Counted from the stretch's first letter, positions 9,208-18,863 are shown. The stretch: DNA of 64,000 nt from Paraburkholderia fynbosensis (GCF_902859935.1 NZ_CADIKI010000010.1:124001-188000); one strand, 5' to 3'. The notes: generated by a model not told the origin, from the sequence alone. Numbers and translations are program-made.

Positions 9208-9664
9208 TGTCTGCTCCTGAAACAAGCCACTACCCTTGCGTTCTCTCTTGTGCGCGCCGCGACACCATGTAGAGCCATCTGCGCAAAGCCACCGCATGCC
9301 AGTAGAAAAGCTTCGTTGATGGCGCCTGTCCTCCAACCGACATCGCTGGATAACTTTGGCGTCGTTTGCGACTCAACCAATGCTCTCAATTCTGAGACCT
9401 TTCACACTTCAGATAAAGCTCGTCGGAGTGGTTACTGTGTAGCCTCAGAAGCGACAGTCAGGTTTCGCACGATGGGAGGAAACGCCACCGATATAGATTA
9501 TTCTGGATTGGCGAGAATATAATTCTGAAATCAACATGAGGCAGCGCTCGCGGGATGTACAGTCGCCAGATTACTGACGGTGCCCTCTTCAAATCGGCCG
9601 GGCTCCTGGCCGGGTCGACGTCTGCCCGACTCTATGGCCAGGCAGCCAAGCGTACTCCGCTCTG
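9208..9664. other. 457-base gene-free stretch
   Basis: Open frames on both strands lack ribosome-binding sites and family similarity. The AT-richer segment around 9500-9535 may hold a promoter; no terminator recognised after the LysR gene ending at 9665. Confidence 0.5.
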
Positions 9665-10570
9665 TTATCCCTTCTGTAGCGTTTCGGCAAGATGGTTCAC
9701 TGCTGCCCGGGTCTTGGCCGCCATCTTCTGACCGAGCGAAATGATGGCATGCACTGGCGGCCCGTCGACGTCCGCTTCGGGCAGCAGGTGCACAAGGCGG
9801 CCGGCACGCACATGCGGAAGTGCGACACGGTCGTAAATCTGCGTAATGCCGAAGCCAGCCACCGCCGCCTCGACGAGAGCCTGACCGTCGGCAAGCACGA
9901 GAACAGGATGCGGGACAATTTCCCGCACGGTATCGTTGTCTCGCGCTGTCCATGAACGTAGACGTCCCGTTGGGCCACGGAAAACTATTGCGTCGTGGTC
10001 AGTCAACTCTGCTAGCGTCTTCACGTCGCCCCGGCGCGCGAGATACTCAGGCGATGCATACAGCCCTAGCCTCAGGTCGCAGAGCTTGCGCACGGTAAAT
10101 TCGCTGTCGTCCGGTAGTGCGCCAATGCGAACAACAATATCCCAGCCCTCTCCGACCGGGTCAGACATCCGGTCAGTAAGGGCCATTTCCACCGTGAGCT
10201 TGGGATACTTTTCGCGAAGCTGGATGAAGCTCGGCAGCAACAGACGACCGAAACCTGCGGGCAGGTCAATTTTGACGCGCCCCGCGGGCTCAGCCCGCCT
10301 CGATGCGAGTTGCTGCTCCGCTTCACGAAGACCTTCGAGCGCCTCCCGCGCCGCAAGGAGATACGTCTCGCCGTCTTCAGTCAGCCGGACCGCACGAGTA
10401 GTGCGCTGAAAGAGCTGGGAGCCGAGTCGTGCTTCAAGGCGCTGGACCGCCTTACCCACATTGGACTTGCTGCTACCGATTTCTTCGGCCGCGCGCGTGA
10501 AGCTGCCGGTTTGGGCAACCGCCACAAATACCGCGATTTCATTTATGGGTGCATCTACCCGCTCGCTCAT
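9665..10570 (-). CDS. LysR-family transcriptional regulator
   Basis: 301 residues. An N-terminal winged HTH (about 9-66: FVAVAQTGSFTRAAEEIGSS, then VGKAVQRLEARLGSQLFQR) is followed by a linker helix and a substrate-binding domain (about 95-295) with GWDIVVRIGALPDDS and FRGPTGRLRSW, typical of the CrgA/AaeR-like group. It lies downstream of, and on the same strand as, the DHA2 exporter (181-base gap), so it likely controls the exporter and perhaps the divergent epoxide hydrolase. The inducer is unknown. Confidence 0.92.
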   Translation of the reverse strand: MSERVDAPINEIAVFVAVAQTGSFTRAAEEIGSSKSNVGKAVQRLEARLGSQLFQRTTRAVRLTEDGETYLLAAREALEGLREAEQQLASRRAEPAGRVKIDLPAGFGRLLLPSFIQLREKYPKLTVEMALTDRMSDPVGEGWDIVVRIGALPDDSEFTVRKLCDLRLGLYASPEYLARRGDVKTLAELTDHDAIVFRGPTGRLRSWTARDNDTVREIVPHPVLVLADGQALVEAAVAGFGITQIYDRVALPHVRAGRLVHLLPEADVDGPPVHAIISLGQKMAAKTRAAVNHLAETLQKG

Positions 10571-10751
10571 CTCTTAACCCCATTACGCAAGTTGGGAAAA
10601 TCAGACTGTATCAGGCGCCTGCAGCACGGGAGTTGCCGCTGTGCAATCACCGCAGAGAGGGCGTGGCGCCAGCCGGACTGACTCGACTGATGCAGAAAGG
10701 GAAAGGGGCTACCTCGTTGCAGGACAACCCCTTCAGCATCAGCACCGAGCG

Positions 10752-12329
10752 CTATGCGCTAACGGCCTCTTCGGCGACATCCTTCGTCTCAGACTTCGCA
10801 CCCGGCTCGTCATCGTGCGCCGGAGTCTTGCTCAGGAAAGCGAACGTGGCAAACGCCGACAGCAACGTTATGACAGTCAGCACGTGCAGCAGGCTCGTGA
10901 ATGCGTCCGCATAGCTTGACGACAGTGCGTGAATGGTTACTTCGGGCAAGGTCGATGCAGCATGCACCATGTCACCCGCGGTCACACGTTGTGAGGCCTC
11001 GACAACACGAGAGGAGATGTCACCACCATTGTCAGGAATGACGCGGGAAAGGCTCGTATGCGCGAGCGCCCCAAGAATCGCTGTCGCAATGGCGAGAGCG
11101 ATACCTTCACCTGCTACGCGGGTCGTGCTAAAGATGCCCGACGCCATACCTGCGCGCTCTTTCGGAACCACGCTGACGGACAGGCCGTCCATCAAACCCC
11201 AAGGCATGCCTGCGCCAATACCAATCACCAGCATCGGCATGATGAGTTCAGCCTTCGGACCGCTAAAATCGACAAGGCTCAACCAGTAGAGACCGGCGGC
11301 AGCAACCAGGAAACCGATACCCGAGAGCACGCCAGCAGACATCCAGCGCGTGAACGACGCGACTAGCATCGGTACGACGAGCATGGGTGCGGAGAGCGCA
11401 ATCATCTGCATACCGGCGTCAATTTCGCTCAGACCTTCGGCGCCAATAAAGCGCAACGGCAGCATCACGATAAGCACGATGTAGCAGTAGCAGGTACCTA
11501 TCGGCAGAATCTGCACGCCGACAAAGCGCGGGTACTTGAACAGGCTCAGTTCGAGCATCGGCCGCTTGACGCGCGTCTCGACCGTGATGAACGCCGCGAG
11601 AAACACAGCTGATGCAGCGAGAAGCGTCACAACAAGCGGGCTGCCCCATCCGCCTTCCGGCGCCTGAATCACACCGAACGTGAACAATGCGAGCGTTGCC
11701 GTAAAGGTGACCGTTCCGGGATAGTCGAGACCAGTTGCGTTCGGGTCGCGCGTCTCACGCATGCGCGGCACACCGAAGATGAACGCGACAACACCAATCG
11801 CTGCAATAACGAGGAAAATTGAACGCCAGCCAAAATGCTCGATAAGCACGCCCGCCATCAGCGGGCCAAATGCGAGACCGAGGCCGAAGCTCGTGCCAAG
11901 CATGCTGAATGCCCGCGTACGGGCATGCCCGTCGAACTCCTGCGCAAGCGATGCGCCACCGCTCGAGAGCGACGCCGCGGCTGCGATACCTTGGACACCG
12001 CGCAGAATGTCGAGCCACAGCACCGACGGTGCAAAGCTCATGGCGAACGAAGTAATGATAAAGCCGCCCAGCCCAAGGGCGAAAAGCCGCTTGCGGCCGA
12101 ACTGGTCGGCCAGCGCGCCGGCGGCCATGAGCAAGCTGCCGAAGCTCAGCATGAACGCGTTCGTCACCCAAGTCAGCATGGCGGGGCTGCCGCCCAGGTC
12201 TCGCCCGATTGCTGGCGTAGCGACGGCGCCTCCGGAGAAGGCAAGTGGCAAAACAAGAGCGGACAGGCAGACGGCTGCAAGAATCAGCAGCTTGTTACTC
12301 TCTGTTCCGGATGACGTTGCAGTTTTCAT
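10752..12329 (-). CDS. MFS drug exporter, DHA2 (14-TMS) family
   Basis: 525 residues with about 14 hydrophobic segments, the DHA2 size. Motif A is seen as GALADQFGRKRLF near residue 72, and motif C-like GTSFGLGLAFGPLMAGVL lies in TM5. The C-terminus is charged and cytoplasmic (AHDDEPGAKSETKDVAEE). Proton-driven export of hydrophobic or cationic compounds is expected; the substrate is not readable. The gene faces the epoxide hydrolase across 286 bases and precedes a LysR gene, a common arrangement for inducible efflux. Confidence 0.92.
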   Translation of the reverse strand: MKTATSSGTESNKLLILAAVCLSALVLPLAFSGGAVATPAIGRDLGGSPAMLTWVTNAFMLSFGSLLMAAGALADQFGRKRLFALGLGGFIITSFAMSFAPSVLWLDILRGVQGIAAAASLSSGGASLAQEFDGHARTRAFSMLGTSFGLGLAFGPLMAGVLIEHFGWRSIFLVIAAIGVVAFIFGVPRMRETRDPNATGLDYPGTVTFTATLALFTFGVIQAPEGGWGSPLVVTLLAASAVFLAAFITVETRVKRPMLELSLFKYPRFVGVQILPIGTCYCYIVLIVMLPLRFIGAEGLSEIDAGMQMIALSAPMLVVPMLVASFTRWMSAGVLSGIGFLVAAAGLYWLSLVDFSGPKAELIMPMLVIGIGAGMPWGLMDGLSVSVVPKERAGMASGIFSTTRVAGEGIALAIATAILGALAHTSLSRVIPDNGGDISSRVVEASQRVTAGDMVHAASTLPEVTIHALSSSYADAFTSLLHVLTVITLLSAFATFAFLSKTPAHDDEPGAKSETKDVAEEAVSA

Positions 12330-12615
12330 CGGTGAACCCGTTGGATGATTGGATGGCGAGGCACGTCAATGAACCCACGTGCAATGTGACCTTCGAAGCG
12401 CGTCATTCTGAACAACGAACCGTCGATGATAAACAGCGCAGCGGTGGTTAGAGCGTCTCCCTAGGAGCGACAATGCTTCACCGATACCCAAACGGGAGTT
12501 CTGCCAACTGTCTCCCGTCAAGCGACTCTGCGTCTCCAAAACGCATCTTTCTGAAATCTGCCCGCCCGCCTAGGATGGCTTCCCTCTACAGGCTTTTTAC
12601 AAGGTAGGTTCGAAG

Positions 12616-13791
12616 ATGAACACCACACCGTTTCGCATTGACATTCCGCAGTCAGAGCTCGATGACCTGAAAAAGCGTCTGGACGCCACCCGCTTTCCCG
12701 AACGCGAGACCGTGGACGACCAGTCTCAGGGCGCGCAGCTGGACCCCATCCAGAAGCTCGTCGAATACTGGCGCACCCAATACGACTGGCGCCGCGTCGA
12801 AGCTCGCATCAACAGCTATCCGCAGTTCAAGACCGAAATCGAAGGACTCGGCATCCACTTTCTGCACATCCGCTCGATGCATGAGAATGCGCTGCCGGTA
12901 GTCCTGACTCATGGCTGGCCGGGTTCCATCGTCGAATTCCTCGACATCATTGACCTGCTTGTCGACCCGACCGCGTACGGCGGCAAGGCTGAAGACGCGT
13001 TTCACGTCGTGCTGCCCTCGATTCCGGGCTACGGCTTCAGCGATAAGCCGACGGCGAAGGGATGGGAACGCAATCGCATCGGCCGCGCATGGGACACCAT
13101 CATGAAGGGCCTCGGCTACAGCGAGTACGTTGCACAGGGTGGCGACTGGGGTAGCGTCATCACGACCGAGATGGGCCGCCTCAAGCTCGACGGGTTGCTC
13201 GCGATTCACGTGAACCTTCCATTCGTCGCGCCGACCCCCTTCCCAGAGGCCCCGACGGCGGAAGAGCAGATTGCAATCGACCAATGCATGCAATTCGCCA
13301 CCGACGGCTCGTACTACCATCACCTTCAAACGACGCGTCCGCAAACCATCGGCTATTCGCTCGTTGACTCGCCTGCAGGCCTCGCCGCATGGATTTACGA
13401 AAAGCTCGGCGCATGGAGCGACAGCAAGGGTGTCCCGGAAGACGTTTTCTCGTACGACCAGATGCTCGACAACATCACGCTCTACTGGTTGACCAACAGC
13501 GGCGCTTCCTCTGCGCGCATGTACGCTGAACACCCGGGTCTGACCTTCGCTGCAGTGCCAGTCGACATTCCGGTCGCCGTCAGCGTGTTCCCGGGTGAAA
13601 TCTACACGCCGCCGAAGGAATGGGCTGAGCGCACGTTCAGCAACATGTTCTACTGGCATCGCACCGTTAAGGGTGGCCACTTCGCCGCATTCGAACAACC
13701 GGAAATCTTCGCTGCGGAAGTTCGTGCAGCATTTGCCAAGGTCCGGCAATCGCAAGTTGAAGGCCACGTCCTGGCTCCGACGCCGAACTGA
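12616..13791 (+). CDS. Epoxide hydrolase (EHN-type alpha/beta hydrolase)
   Basis: 391 residues. The N-terminal epoxide-hydrolase segment (FRIDIPQSELDDLKKRL) is followed by an alpha/beta-hydrolase core. Catalytic features visible: oxyanion motif HGWPGS at 99-104, nucleophile Asp177 in GGDWGS, a P-G-Y-G-F-S-D-K-P segment, and the base His355 in GGHFAAFEQP. The family hydrolyses epoxides to diols (microsomal-type/juvenile-hormone-type fold). AAGGTAGG precedes the ATG. It is transcribed divergently from the exporter-LysR pair, suggesting a shared detoxification role. Confidence 0.9.
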   Translation: MNTTPFRIDIPQSELDDLKKRLDATRFPERETVDDQSQGAQLDPIQKLVEYWRTQYDWRRVEARINSYPQFKTEIEGLGIHFLHIRSMHENALPVVLTHGWPGSIVEFLDIIDLLVDPTAYGGKAEDAFHVVLPSIPGYGFSDKPTAKGWERNRIGRAWDTIMKGLGYSEYVAQGGDWGSVITTEMGRLKLDGLLAIHVNLPFVAPTPFPEAPTAEEQIAIDQCMQFATDGSYYHHLQTTRPQTIGYSLVDSPAGLAAWIYEKLGAWSDSKGVPEDVFSYDQMLDNITLYWLTNSGASSARMYAEHPGLTFAAVPVDIPVAVSVFPGEIYTPPKEWAERTFSNMFYWHRTVKGGHFAAFEQPEIFAAEVRAAFAKVRQSQVEGHVLAPTPN

Positions 13792-13881
13792 TTGACCACG
13801 AGCCTGGCTGATGAAATATCAGCCTGCGCCGAAGCGCGAACGGCACCTAAGACTCTCAGGTGCCGTCTGCTTTGGGAGGTA

Positions 13882-14298
13882 TCAGTTCTCCAGAACCTCG
13901 ATGGAATCAACGCGGTCGGGATAGAACGCGAGACGCCCATCAATCTGCGCCACGGCCGGGTAAGCCCCCCCGTACGACCACACGGCGTTTGCCCCGCGCT
14001 CACCGACGCCAATGATGCTGAAGTACTACGCTTCGCCCTTGTACGCGCAATAGGTCTTTTGCTCCGTCGGCTCGAGGAACGACATGTCTACATCCTCACG
14101 CGGAATATATTGAACAGGCGCGTACTTCGATTCGGTGAAGGTTACTGCCCGCCGCGTATCCGCGATGACTCTACCTTCACTCTTCACCATCACGTGAATC
14201 CCGGTCATACCCACGGTGATGGGGTGACGGGCATCGGGCAGCTTAACGACCCTTCCGGATGGTTGCGTGAAAACTCCTCTTTCTGATGCGGGACGTCG
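13882..14298 (-). pseudogene. DUF427 protein, cut by an in-frame amber codon and lacking a start
   Basis: DUF427 family, a small beta protein of unknown role. The frame reads VKLPDARHPITV, VIADTRRAVTF, YAPVQYIPREDVDMSFLE, TYCAYKGEA, then TAG at about 14026-14028. It continues in the same frame YFSIIGVGERGANAVWSYGG, PAVAQIDGRLAFYPDRVDSI to a TGA at 13882. A Ser codon usually sits where the TAG is (KGEASYFSI in relatives, from memory). Upstream the frame runs directly into chemoreceptor remnant sequence with no plausible start codon, so the 5' end is lost too. Amber suppression cannot be excluded, but the missing start argues for a dead gene. Confidence 0.8.
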
Positions 14299-14400
14299 AA
14301 GCTGCAATGAGCTGCTTGATTTCCTTCGCGGCTGTAGCGCTGCGTTGAGCGAGGCTGCGAACTTCGCCGGCGACGACTGCAAAGCCCCGGCCGTCCTCTC
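14284..14400 (-). pseudogene. Methyl-accepting chemotaxis protein remnant A (signalling hairpin tip)
   Basis: The minus strand reads GEDGRGFAVVAGEVRSLAQR then SATAAKEIKQLIAAS, the highly conserved MCP kinase-contact tip. Only about 38 codons survive. It runs into the DUF427 relic on one side and abuts remnant B, which lies on the opposite strand, on the other. Confidence 0.85.
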
Positions 14401-14403
14401 CGG

Positions 14404-14547
14404 CAGGTTAGGGCCATCTCGCAGATGGATGAGGTGACGCAGCAGAACGCCGCGCTTGTCGAGCAGGCGGCCGCGGCTGCCCAGTCACTGGAGCATCAGG
14501 CGCAGTCCCTGGCCGGGGCAGTATCCGCATTCAACGTCAAGGCCTGA
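14404..14547 (+). pseudogene. Methyl-accepting chemotaxis protein remnant B (C-terminal helix)
   Basis: The plus strand reads VRAISQMDEVTQQNAALVEQ then AAAAAQSLEHQAQSLAGAV and ends at TGA 14545-14547, the standard C-terminus of a Tsr/Tar-like receptor. In an intact receptor it lies some 40-60 residues after remnant A on the same strand. Here it is head-to-head with A and the linking part is missing. Confidence 0.85.
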
Positions 14548-14995
14548 AAAGGCTCTGGCCACCTTCCGGGGAGCAACTGCCTACCGGAAGGCATCCGCCT
14601 GACCAAGCCACATTGGCCATCGGGCGAGACCGGCGCGCCATCGAGGTCGGATAGGCCGTGCCGACTCCAATGCGTCCTCTGCGCATACGAGGTTCTTAGG
14701 CCTTCGGAGAAAAAATATCATTCGGCCAGACTAGACAATCAACAACGGTTTATCTGCAGTCAGATGCGCCTGTCTCATTGTCGCTTCGGCGAAGACGCTG
14801 CGTCTCCTGTATGGGAGTTTATCTGGAAGGCGTCGCCCGCCATACTTCGAAATCACCCTCTCAGGCGAATCTCTAAGAACGACTTATTGGTTCGCCGGAC
14901 CACCTGTCGTTCGGGCTGATGCAAGTGCGTCAGACAACCTCGCGTGCATGCTCACCCGTAAGCGAGGTCGTGCCGCCTATAAAGAGACCCATGCC
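14548..14995. other. 448-base gene-free stretch
   Basis: Contains a CCTTCCGG/CCGGAAGG stem (14562-14591) just after the MCP remnant, without a T-run. An AT-rich patch lies around 14710-14760. No supported gene. Confidence 0.5.
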
Positions 14996-15649
14996 ATGCT
15001 GAACCGAACTGCCATCAGCTCGGGAGCGTATCTCGAGAGCTTTGACTCGCTGCCGAAAGATATTCTCTGGACCCAAGCCCAGATAGACCAGTCGCTTGCC
15101 GAAACCATGTCGCGTCGACCAGAGCAGGGAGACCTTTGGGTCTTTGCGTATGGCTCGCTGATGTGGAATCCCGTTTCCGAGTATGACAGTCGCGTCATCG
15201 CGACACTCGATGACTGGCGCCGCAGCTTCTGTATTCGCCTCATCGCTGGCCGCGGCAGTCCCGAGAAGCCCGGAAGGATGCTGTCGCTCGAGCCTGGCGG
15301 CACGACCGAAGGTGTAGCGCTGCGTATGCCGGAGTCAACACTGAACGAAGAACTGCGCATTCTCTGGATTCGGGAGATGGTCACCGGGGCCTATACCCCA
15401 ACCTGGGCACCCATCAGGTTCAGGGCGGGTGGAGAAGCAATCGCCCTCGTGTTCGTGGCGAACTCGCACCAGGCTCAATTCGAACCCGACGCCCGGCCAG
15501 CAGCGATAGCTCCGCTCATGGCAGTTGCATCCGGGTCGTTCGGCACCAATGCGGAGTACGTGTTCAAACTGCAACGCGCACTTGCCGATTGCCAGATGTG
15601 CGACTCGTACATAGACGAGCTAGCGGCCCAACTTCAGCGACTCACTTAA
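14996..15649 (+). CDS. chaC: Gamma-glutamylcyclotransferase, ChaC family
   Basis: 217 residues. ChaC enzymes split glutathione into 5-oxoproline and Cys-Gly in the cytosol. The glycine-rich loop FAYGSLMWNP starts at residue 50, and the expected catalytic glutamate is Glu90 in GRGSPEKPGRM. The ATG at 14996 was preferred over 14948 because AAGAGAC lies upstream and the product then starts like relatives. It stands shortly before a glutathione S-transferase, so a shared glutathione theme is possible although the genes are not closely coupled. Confidence 0.88.
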   Translation: MLNRTAISSGAYLESFDSLPKDILWTQAQIDQSLAETMSRRPEQGDLWVFAYGSLMWNPVSEYDSRVIATLDDWRRSFCIRLIAGRGSPEKPGRMLSLEPGGTTEGVALRMPESTLNEELRILWIREMVTGAYTPTWAPIRFRAGGEAIALVFVANSHQAQFEPDARPAAIAPLMAVASGSFGTNAEYVFKLQRALADCQMCDSYIDELAAQLQRLT

Positions 15650-15885
15650 AGCCCCGCGTAATCGACTGCGCCGTTTGGATGGTTTGTCAGACAGAGCCGA
15701 AGTATCAATTCGCCGGCGGCGGCCTTTTCTCGCCCTCCGCGCAAGGTACATTTTTCACACGGGGTACGGACAGAAATGACTGTCTGGCGTAAGCCTGAAC
15801 GCGAGTCGCGATTCGGTTCATCTATTCCTCGTCGACTGATAGCGCGGGCCACCGTACCTGAGTTCTCGCCGTAAAGGAAGTTTCA

Positions 15886-16092
15886 ATGGGTGCTCTCATT
15901 CTGGCAGCAAGTCTCGTGATACCGCTGGCGACCAGCCGTTGCTACGCAGCTCTCCTGGATGGAAATGCACACGCCGATTGTCGCTCGTGCTTCGACAGAC
16001 TGACTCTTGAACTGGTGTTTATCGGAAGCGCCGTTTTGACCATACTTCATCCCAACGGTGCAGCACACGCGCACCAACCGAAACCCGGTTAA
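15886..16092 (+). CDS. Small hypothetical membrane/exported protein
   Basis: 68 residues with a good ribosome-binding site (AAAGGAAG) five to eight bases before the ATG. The N-terminus is hydrophobic, followed by a Cys-containing hydrophilic loop (DCRSCFDRL) and a second hydrophobic segment. It ends 34 bases before the GST gene and is probably co-transcribed with it. No family recognised. Confidence 0.5.
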   Translation: MGALILAASLVIPLATSRCYAALLDGNAHADCRSCFDRLTLELVFIGSAVLTILHPNGAAHAHQPKPG

Positions 16093-16126
16093 CACCGGTA
16101 ATTCATCCACGTAGGAAGACGCTAAA

Positions 16127-16765
16127 ATGAAACTCTACATCGCCCAGGCGACCTGCTCCCTCGCCGCACAGGCCATCGCTAACGAAATCGGCCTGACGCC
16201 GGAACTGGTTCATTTCGACGTTTTCGGCAAGTCGACGACCGACGGTACGACGTTCTCTGACGTGAATTCGCTTCTCTACGTGCCAGCACTCGTGCTCGAC
16301 GGTGAGAAGGAAGCTCTGACCGAGACCATCACCATCACGTCCTATCTCGCAGACCAGCATCCGGAAGCGAACCTGATTCCGAAGCATGGCACGCTTGAGC
16401 GCGCTCGTATGGACCAATTGCTGACCTTCATCGCTACCGAAATCGCGCAGAAGCACATCCCCTTGATGCGCAAGCTGATGACGCCGGAAGGCATCGAATT
16501 CCACACGAACAAGCTGCTTACCGCATACGGTGTGCTCGACAAGCAACTGGCCGATGGCCGCTCGTACCTGACGGGTGAGCAGTTCACGGTTGCTGACGCA
16601 TACGTGTGGGCAACGCTGTGGCATAAGCGTTCCGGTGTCAACCTAGACCATCTGAAGAACCTAGCTGCATACATCGCGCGCATCGAAGCGCGCCCTGCAG
16701 TACAAAAGGCCTTGAAGGACGAAGCTGAACTCGTCGCGCTGCACAAGGAACGACTGGCGGCGTAA
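16127..16765 (+). CDS. Glutathione S-transferase, beta-class-like
   Basis: 212 residues with the MKLY.A..TCSLAAQ opening of bacterial beta-class GSTs. Cys10 is the glutathione-binding/catalytic cysteine position of that class. VPALVLDGEKEALTET carries the cis-proline and the Ser/Thr glutathione contact. The helical C-domain holds the N-capping motif (FTVADAYVWATLW). Cytosolic conjugation or reduction of electrophiles is expected. An intrinsic terminator follows directly. Confidence 0.92.
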   Translation: MKLYIAQATCSLAAQAIANEIGLTPELVHFDVFGKSTTDGTTFSDVNSLLYVPALVLDGEKEALTETITITSYLADQHPEANLIPKHGTLERARMDQLLTFIATEIAQKHIPLMRKLMTPEGIEFHTNKLLTAYGVLDKQLADGRSYLTGEQFTVADAYVWATLWHKRSGVNLDHLKNLAAYIARIEARPAVQKALKDEAELVALHKERLAA

Positions 16766-16801
16766 CGGAAGCCGGGCGGCCATAGCCGCCCAGTCCTGAC
16801 A

Positions 16802-16838
16802 AACAAACTCCTCGTCGCGCGGCGAGGAGTTTGTTTTT
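16802..16838 (+). terminator. Intrinsic terminator after GST
   Basis: AACAAACTCCTCG / CGAGGAGTTTGTT stem with loop around TCGCG, followed by TTTTTT. Confidence 0.9.
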
Positions 16839-16958
16839 TGTCGGTTAGCGCACCTCGTATCCGCCGTACTGCGAGCCGAACCAGTGTTGTCCTCTTTGAT
16901 GCGATATCAGTCAAACAGCCGTGAACGAGAGCATCAAGAGCAGTGAGTCCGACCCGTC

Positions 16959-17207
16959 ACCGTCGGCCGCACTACGTTCCCCGTTGCGGCGTCAAGCAGT
17001 TAAGGCCTGCTTAGCGGAGGTGACTCGTGCCTCCCAGCCAGTGAAACTCAGAGCTCCCAATGCGTGCTTCCTCCTGCTTTACTTTGAGGCAGATATCTGC
17101 GGCGCGCCGGTGTAATGCAAATCTTCGAGACTCTTCGCCGCCTCGTCCGTCGACTCTAACGAGGGAATGACACGCCCGACGAGTAATCCAAATCCGACGC
17201 TAGTCTT
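16959..17207. repeat. 249-bp direct repeat, copy 1
   Basis: Nearly identical to 21196-21445: they share ACTACGTTCCCCGTTGC, CTCAGAGCTCCCAATGCGTG and GGCAGATATCTGCGGCGCGC, with scattered substitutions mainly in the first half. It covers the last ~43 codons of the DUF2846 lipoprotein gene and about 120 bases beyond its stop. Similarity ends sharply after GACGCTAGTCTT at 17207. Confidence 0.92.
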
Positions 17208-17537
17208 CACGTATTTCGTTTCGCCAGCGTCCAGCTTAAAAGACACCGTTTTCTCGGTCTCAGTGGCAGTCGACACGACGTACTGACCCGCGGGTTCGTC
17301 AACAAAAAAGAAGCCCCCCGGTTGCGACTTTCCGACCACCGTACCATTCAAATTAATGCCAGGCTGGAGCGCTGCGCCGAACATCGAACTGGAGCGATAA
17401 AAGTAAATACGACCCTGTGCCTCTTTCAAAGTCGGGATTGAGGAGGCGACGTCCTTATACCGAGGTCCACTGGCGCAACCAGAGGCGACAAACGCTACAA
17501 AAGCGCCGGCCACCAATGCTTTGAAAAGATTAGTCAT
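17079..17537 (-). CDS. DUF2846 lipoprotein
   Basis: 152 residues. The lipoprotein signal has lipobox VASGC (Cys21). The body follows the DUF2846 pattern: GRIYFYRSSSMFGAALQPGI, LNGTVVGKSQPGGFFFVDEP, AGQYVVSTATETEKTV, LDAGETKYVKTSV. These are small outer- or inner-membrane-anchored lipoproteins of unknown role. Its start overlaps the end of the preceding lipoprotein gene by 8 bases, so the two are translationally coupled. Its 3' third is duplicated at 21.2-21.4 kb. Confidence 0.85.
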   Translation of the reverse strand: MTNLFKALVAGAFVAFVASGCASGPRYKDVASSIPTLKEAQGRIYFYRSSSMFGAALQPGINLNGTVVGKSQPGGFFFVDEPAGQYVVSTATETEKTVSFKLDAGETKYVKTSVGFGLLVGRVIPSLESTDEAAKSLEDLHYTGAPQISASK

Positions 17538-17946
17538 TTATTCTCTCGAACGTTATAGATTGAGGTGGCTCTAACGGGGAAAAGTGAGATTCGCGAGGAA
17601 GGAAAAATCCCGTCAAAGTTTGACCTTTGACTACAAGATACGCCTCATGCACCTGGCGGCCTTCGATGGTGAACACTCCTCCTACGGGTTGAAAAACGAC
17701 GCCTTGTGGCAATTCACCGACTGGCCGCCACTGTGAGCCGCCACGAACTTGCCGTGAATATCCAGTCGCAAGTTTAATGAACACTGGCTGGACAATGCGA
17801 ACGCGCTGCTGCGTTCCGATTAGAGAAGTCAGCTGAGTGCCTTGGACCTGTATTGCCGGCGCACATGCGGAGAGCGCTACGGAAAGCAGCAGCGATGTCA
17901 CGAAGACTTTAGATTCAAACAAGATAAACCCGTTGTCATTTCCCAC
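17530..17946 (-). CDS. Hypothetical lipoprotein
   Basis: 138 residues with a lipobox-like LSAC (Cys28) after a hydrophobic stretch. The N-terminal 13 residues before it look atypical, so an internal GTG start is possible. The mature part is mostly beta-prone (VRIVQPVFIKLATGYSRQV, GVVFQPVGGVFTIEGRQVHE). It is the first gene of a two-gene lipoprotein operon with the DUF2846 gene. No family recognised. Confidence 0.7.
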   Translation of the reverse strand: MGNDNGFILFESKVFVTSLLLSVALSACAPAIQVQGTQLTSLIGTQQRVRIVQPVFIKLATGYSRQVRGGSQWRPVGELPQGVVFQPVGGVFTIEGRQVHEAYLVVKGQTLTGFFLPRESHFSPLEPPQSITFERIND

Positions 17947-18158
17947 TAAGTGTTATCGGCACAGTCGATAGAAACTTAAGCTGAAGTTGTGTAATATGTC
18001 CGTCCATAACTTCTATGATTAACGACGTTTAAGGCGACAGTTCGGAAGAGATGGAGTTGAATGCGGATATGTCGCGTATCACCGCTTTCCCTCCAAGTGA
18101 AAATCATTGTCGCCATACGGCATTTGGCCAATTGGGCTCGCCTGCCCAAGCCATCCAA

Positions 18159-18444
18159 TCAACCGCCTTTGCTCTTGAACAGTCGCTCATGCATCCAGCC
18201 ATCGTTGGTTGTAACCAGCACTGCCTTGTCTCCAGGGGACCCCGTCACATCATGCTGGACCGACGGATACGCTGTACTTGCCACCGCAGAAGGCATCCCA
18301 GTTGCCCAAGTTTCCGGCCGCCCCTTTAACGAGATACTTCTTGCCCTCATCGGTAACCGAATATTCGACGCCGGCCACCATTTGATTACCGAAGGCAGCT
18401 TTCACCTGAGTGTCCTTCGCCGAAAGCAGGCCAGCGCTTACCAA
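18159..18444 (-). pseudogene. Remnant of an unassigned (probably exported) protein
   Basis: Minus-strand reading LVSAGLLSAKDTQVKAAFGN, VEYSVTDEGKKYLVKGAAGN, WDAFCGGKYSVSVG reaches a stop at 18250. The sense resumes in another frame as VTGSPGDKAVLVTTNDGWMH to a stop at 18159. The two halves fit a single small protein with a frameshift near 18250. Family not recognised. Confidence 0.45.
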
Positions 18445-18863
18445 CGCTGCTGCCTTTTCGGGCTCGTGGGCTCAGCCCGTGCTAGTTGCGGTCATGTCGA
18501 AATCAGCCTGCTATCACGATTGGAACGCTTCCCAGGTGCTAAGCATGTACACGTCTGCGCAACTAGGGAACGGATACGTCCCAGCGCCGTTCACGTACAT
18601 GAGGTACGCCCCTAAAAACCGTTGCTTGAGCATCTTGCGGACGGACTCGTGGACGCAAAAGTCGTTGAACGCGTTCACCTTCAGGGCCGTTTATTACAGC
18701 CCGGACAGCGGTGAGAGCCAAGGTCTCACATACGAATTCATCAGGTCGGATGGCTCTTGGCTCTTGAATGCCGTACTTTAATAGCTCGCGATTGGTGGAC
18801 TGAACGCTGTTCCAGTTCACGGTAATGACTCGGATACAACGCGAGGTCGTGCCACAGTTAATG

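Noticed and set aside
18410..18781. 123-codon plus frame across the eroded zone
   Set aside because: The opposite strand carries more coherent fragments; this frame looks like their shadow.
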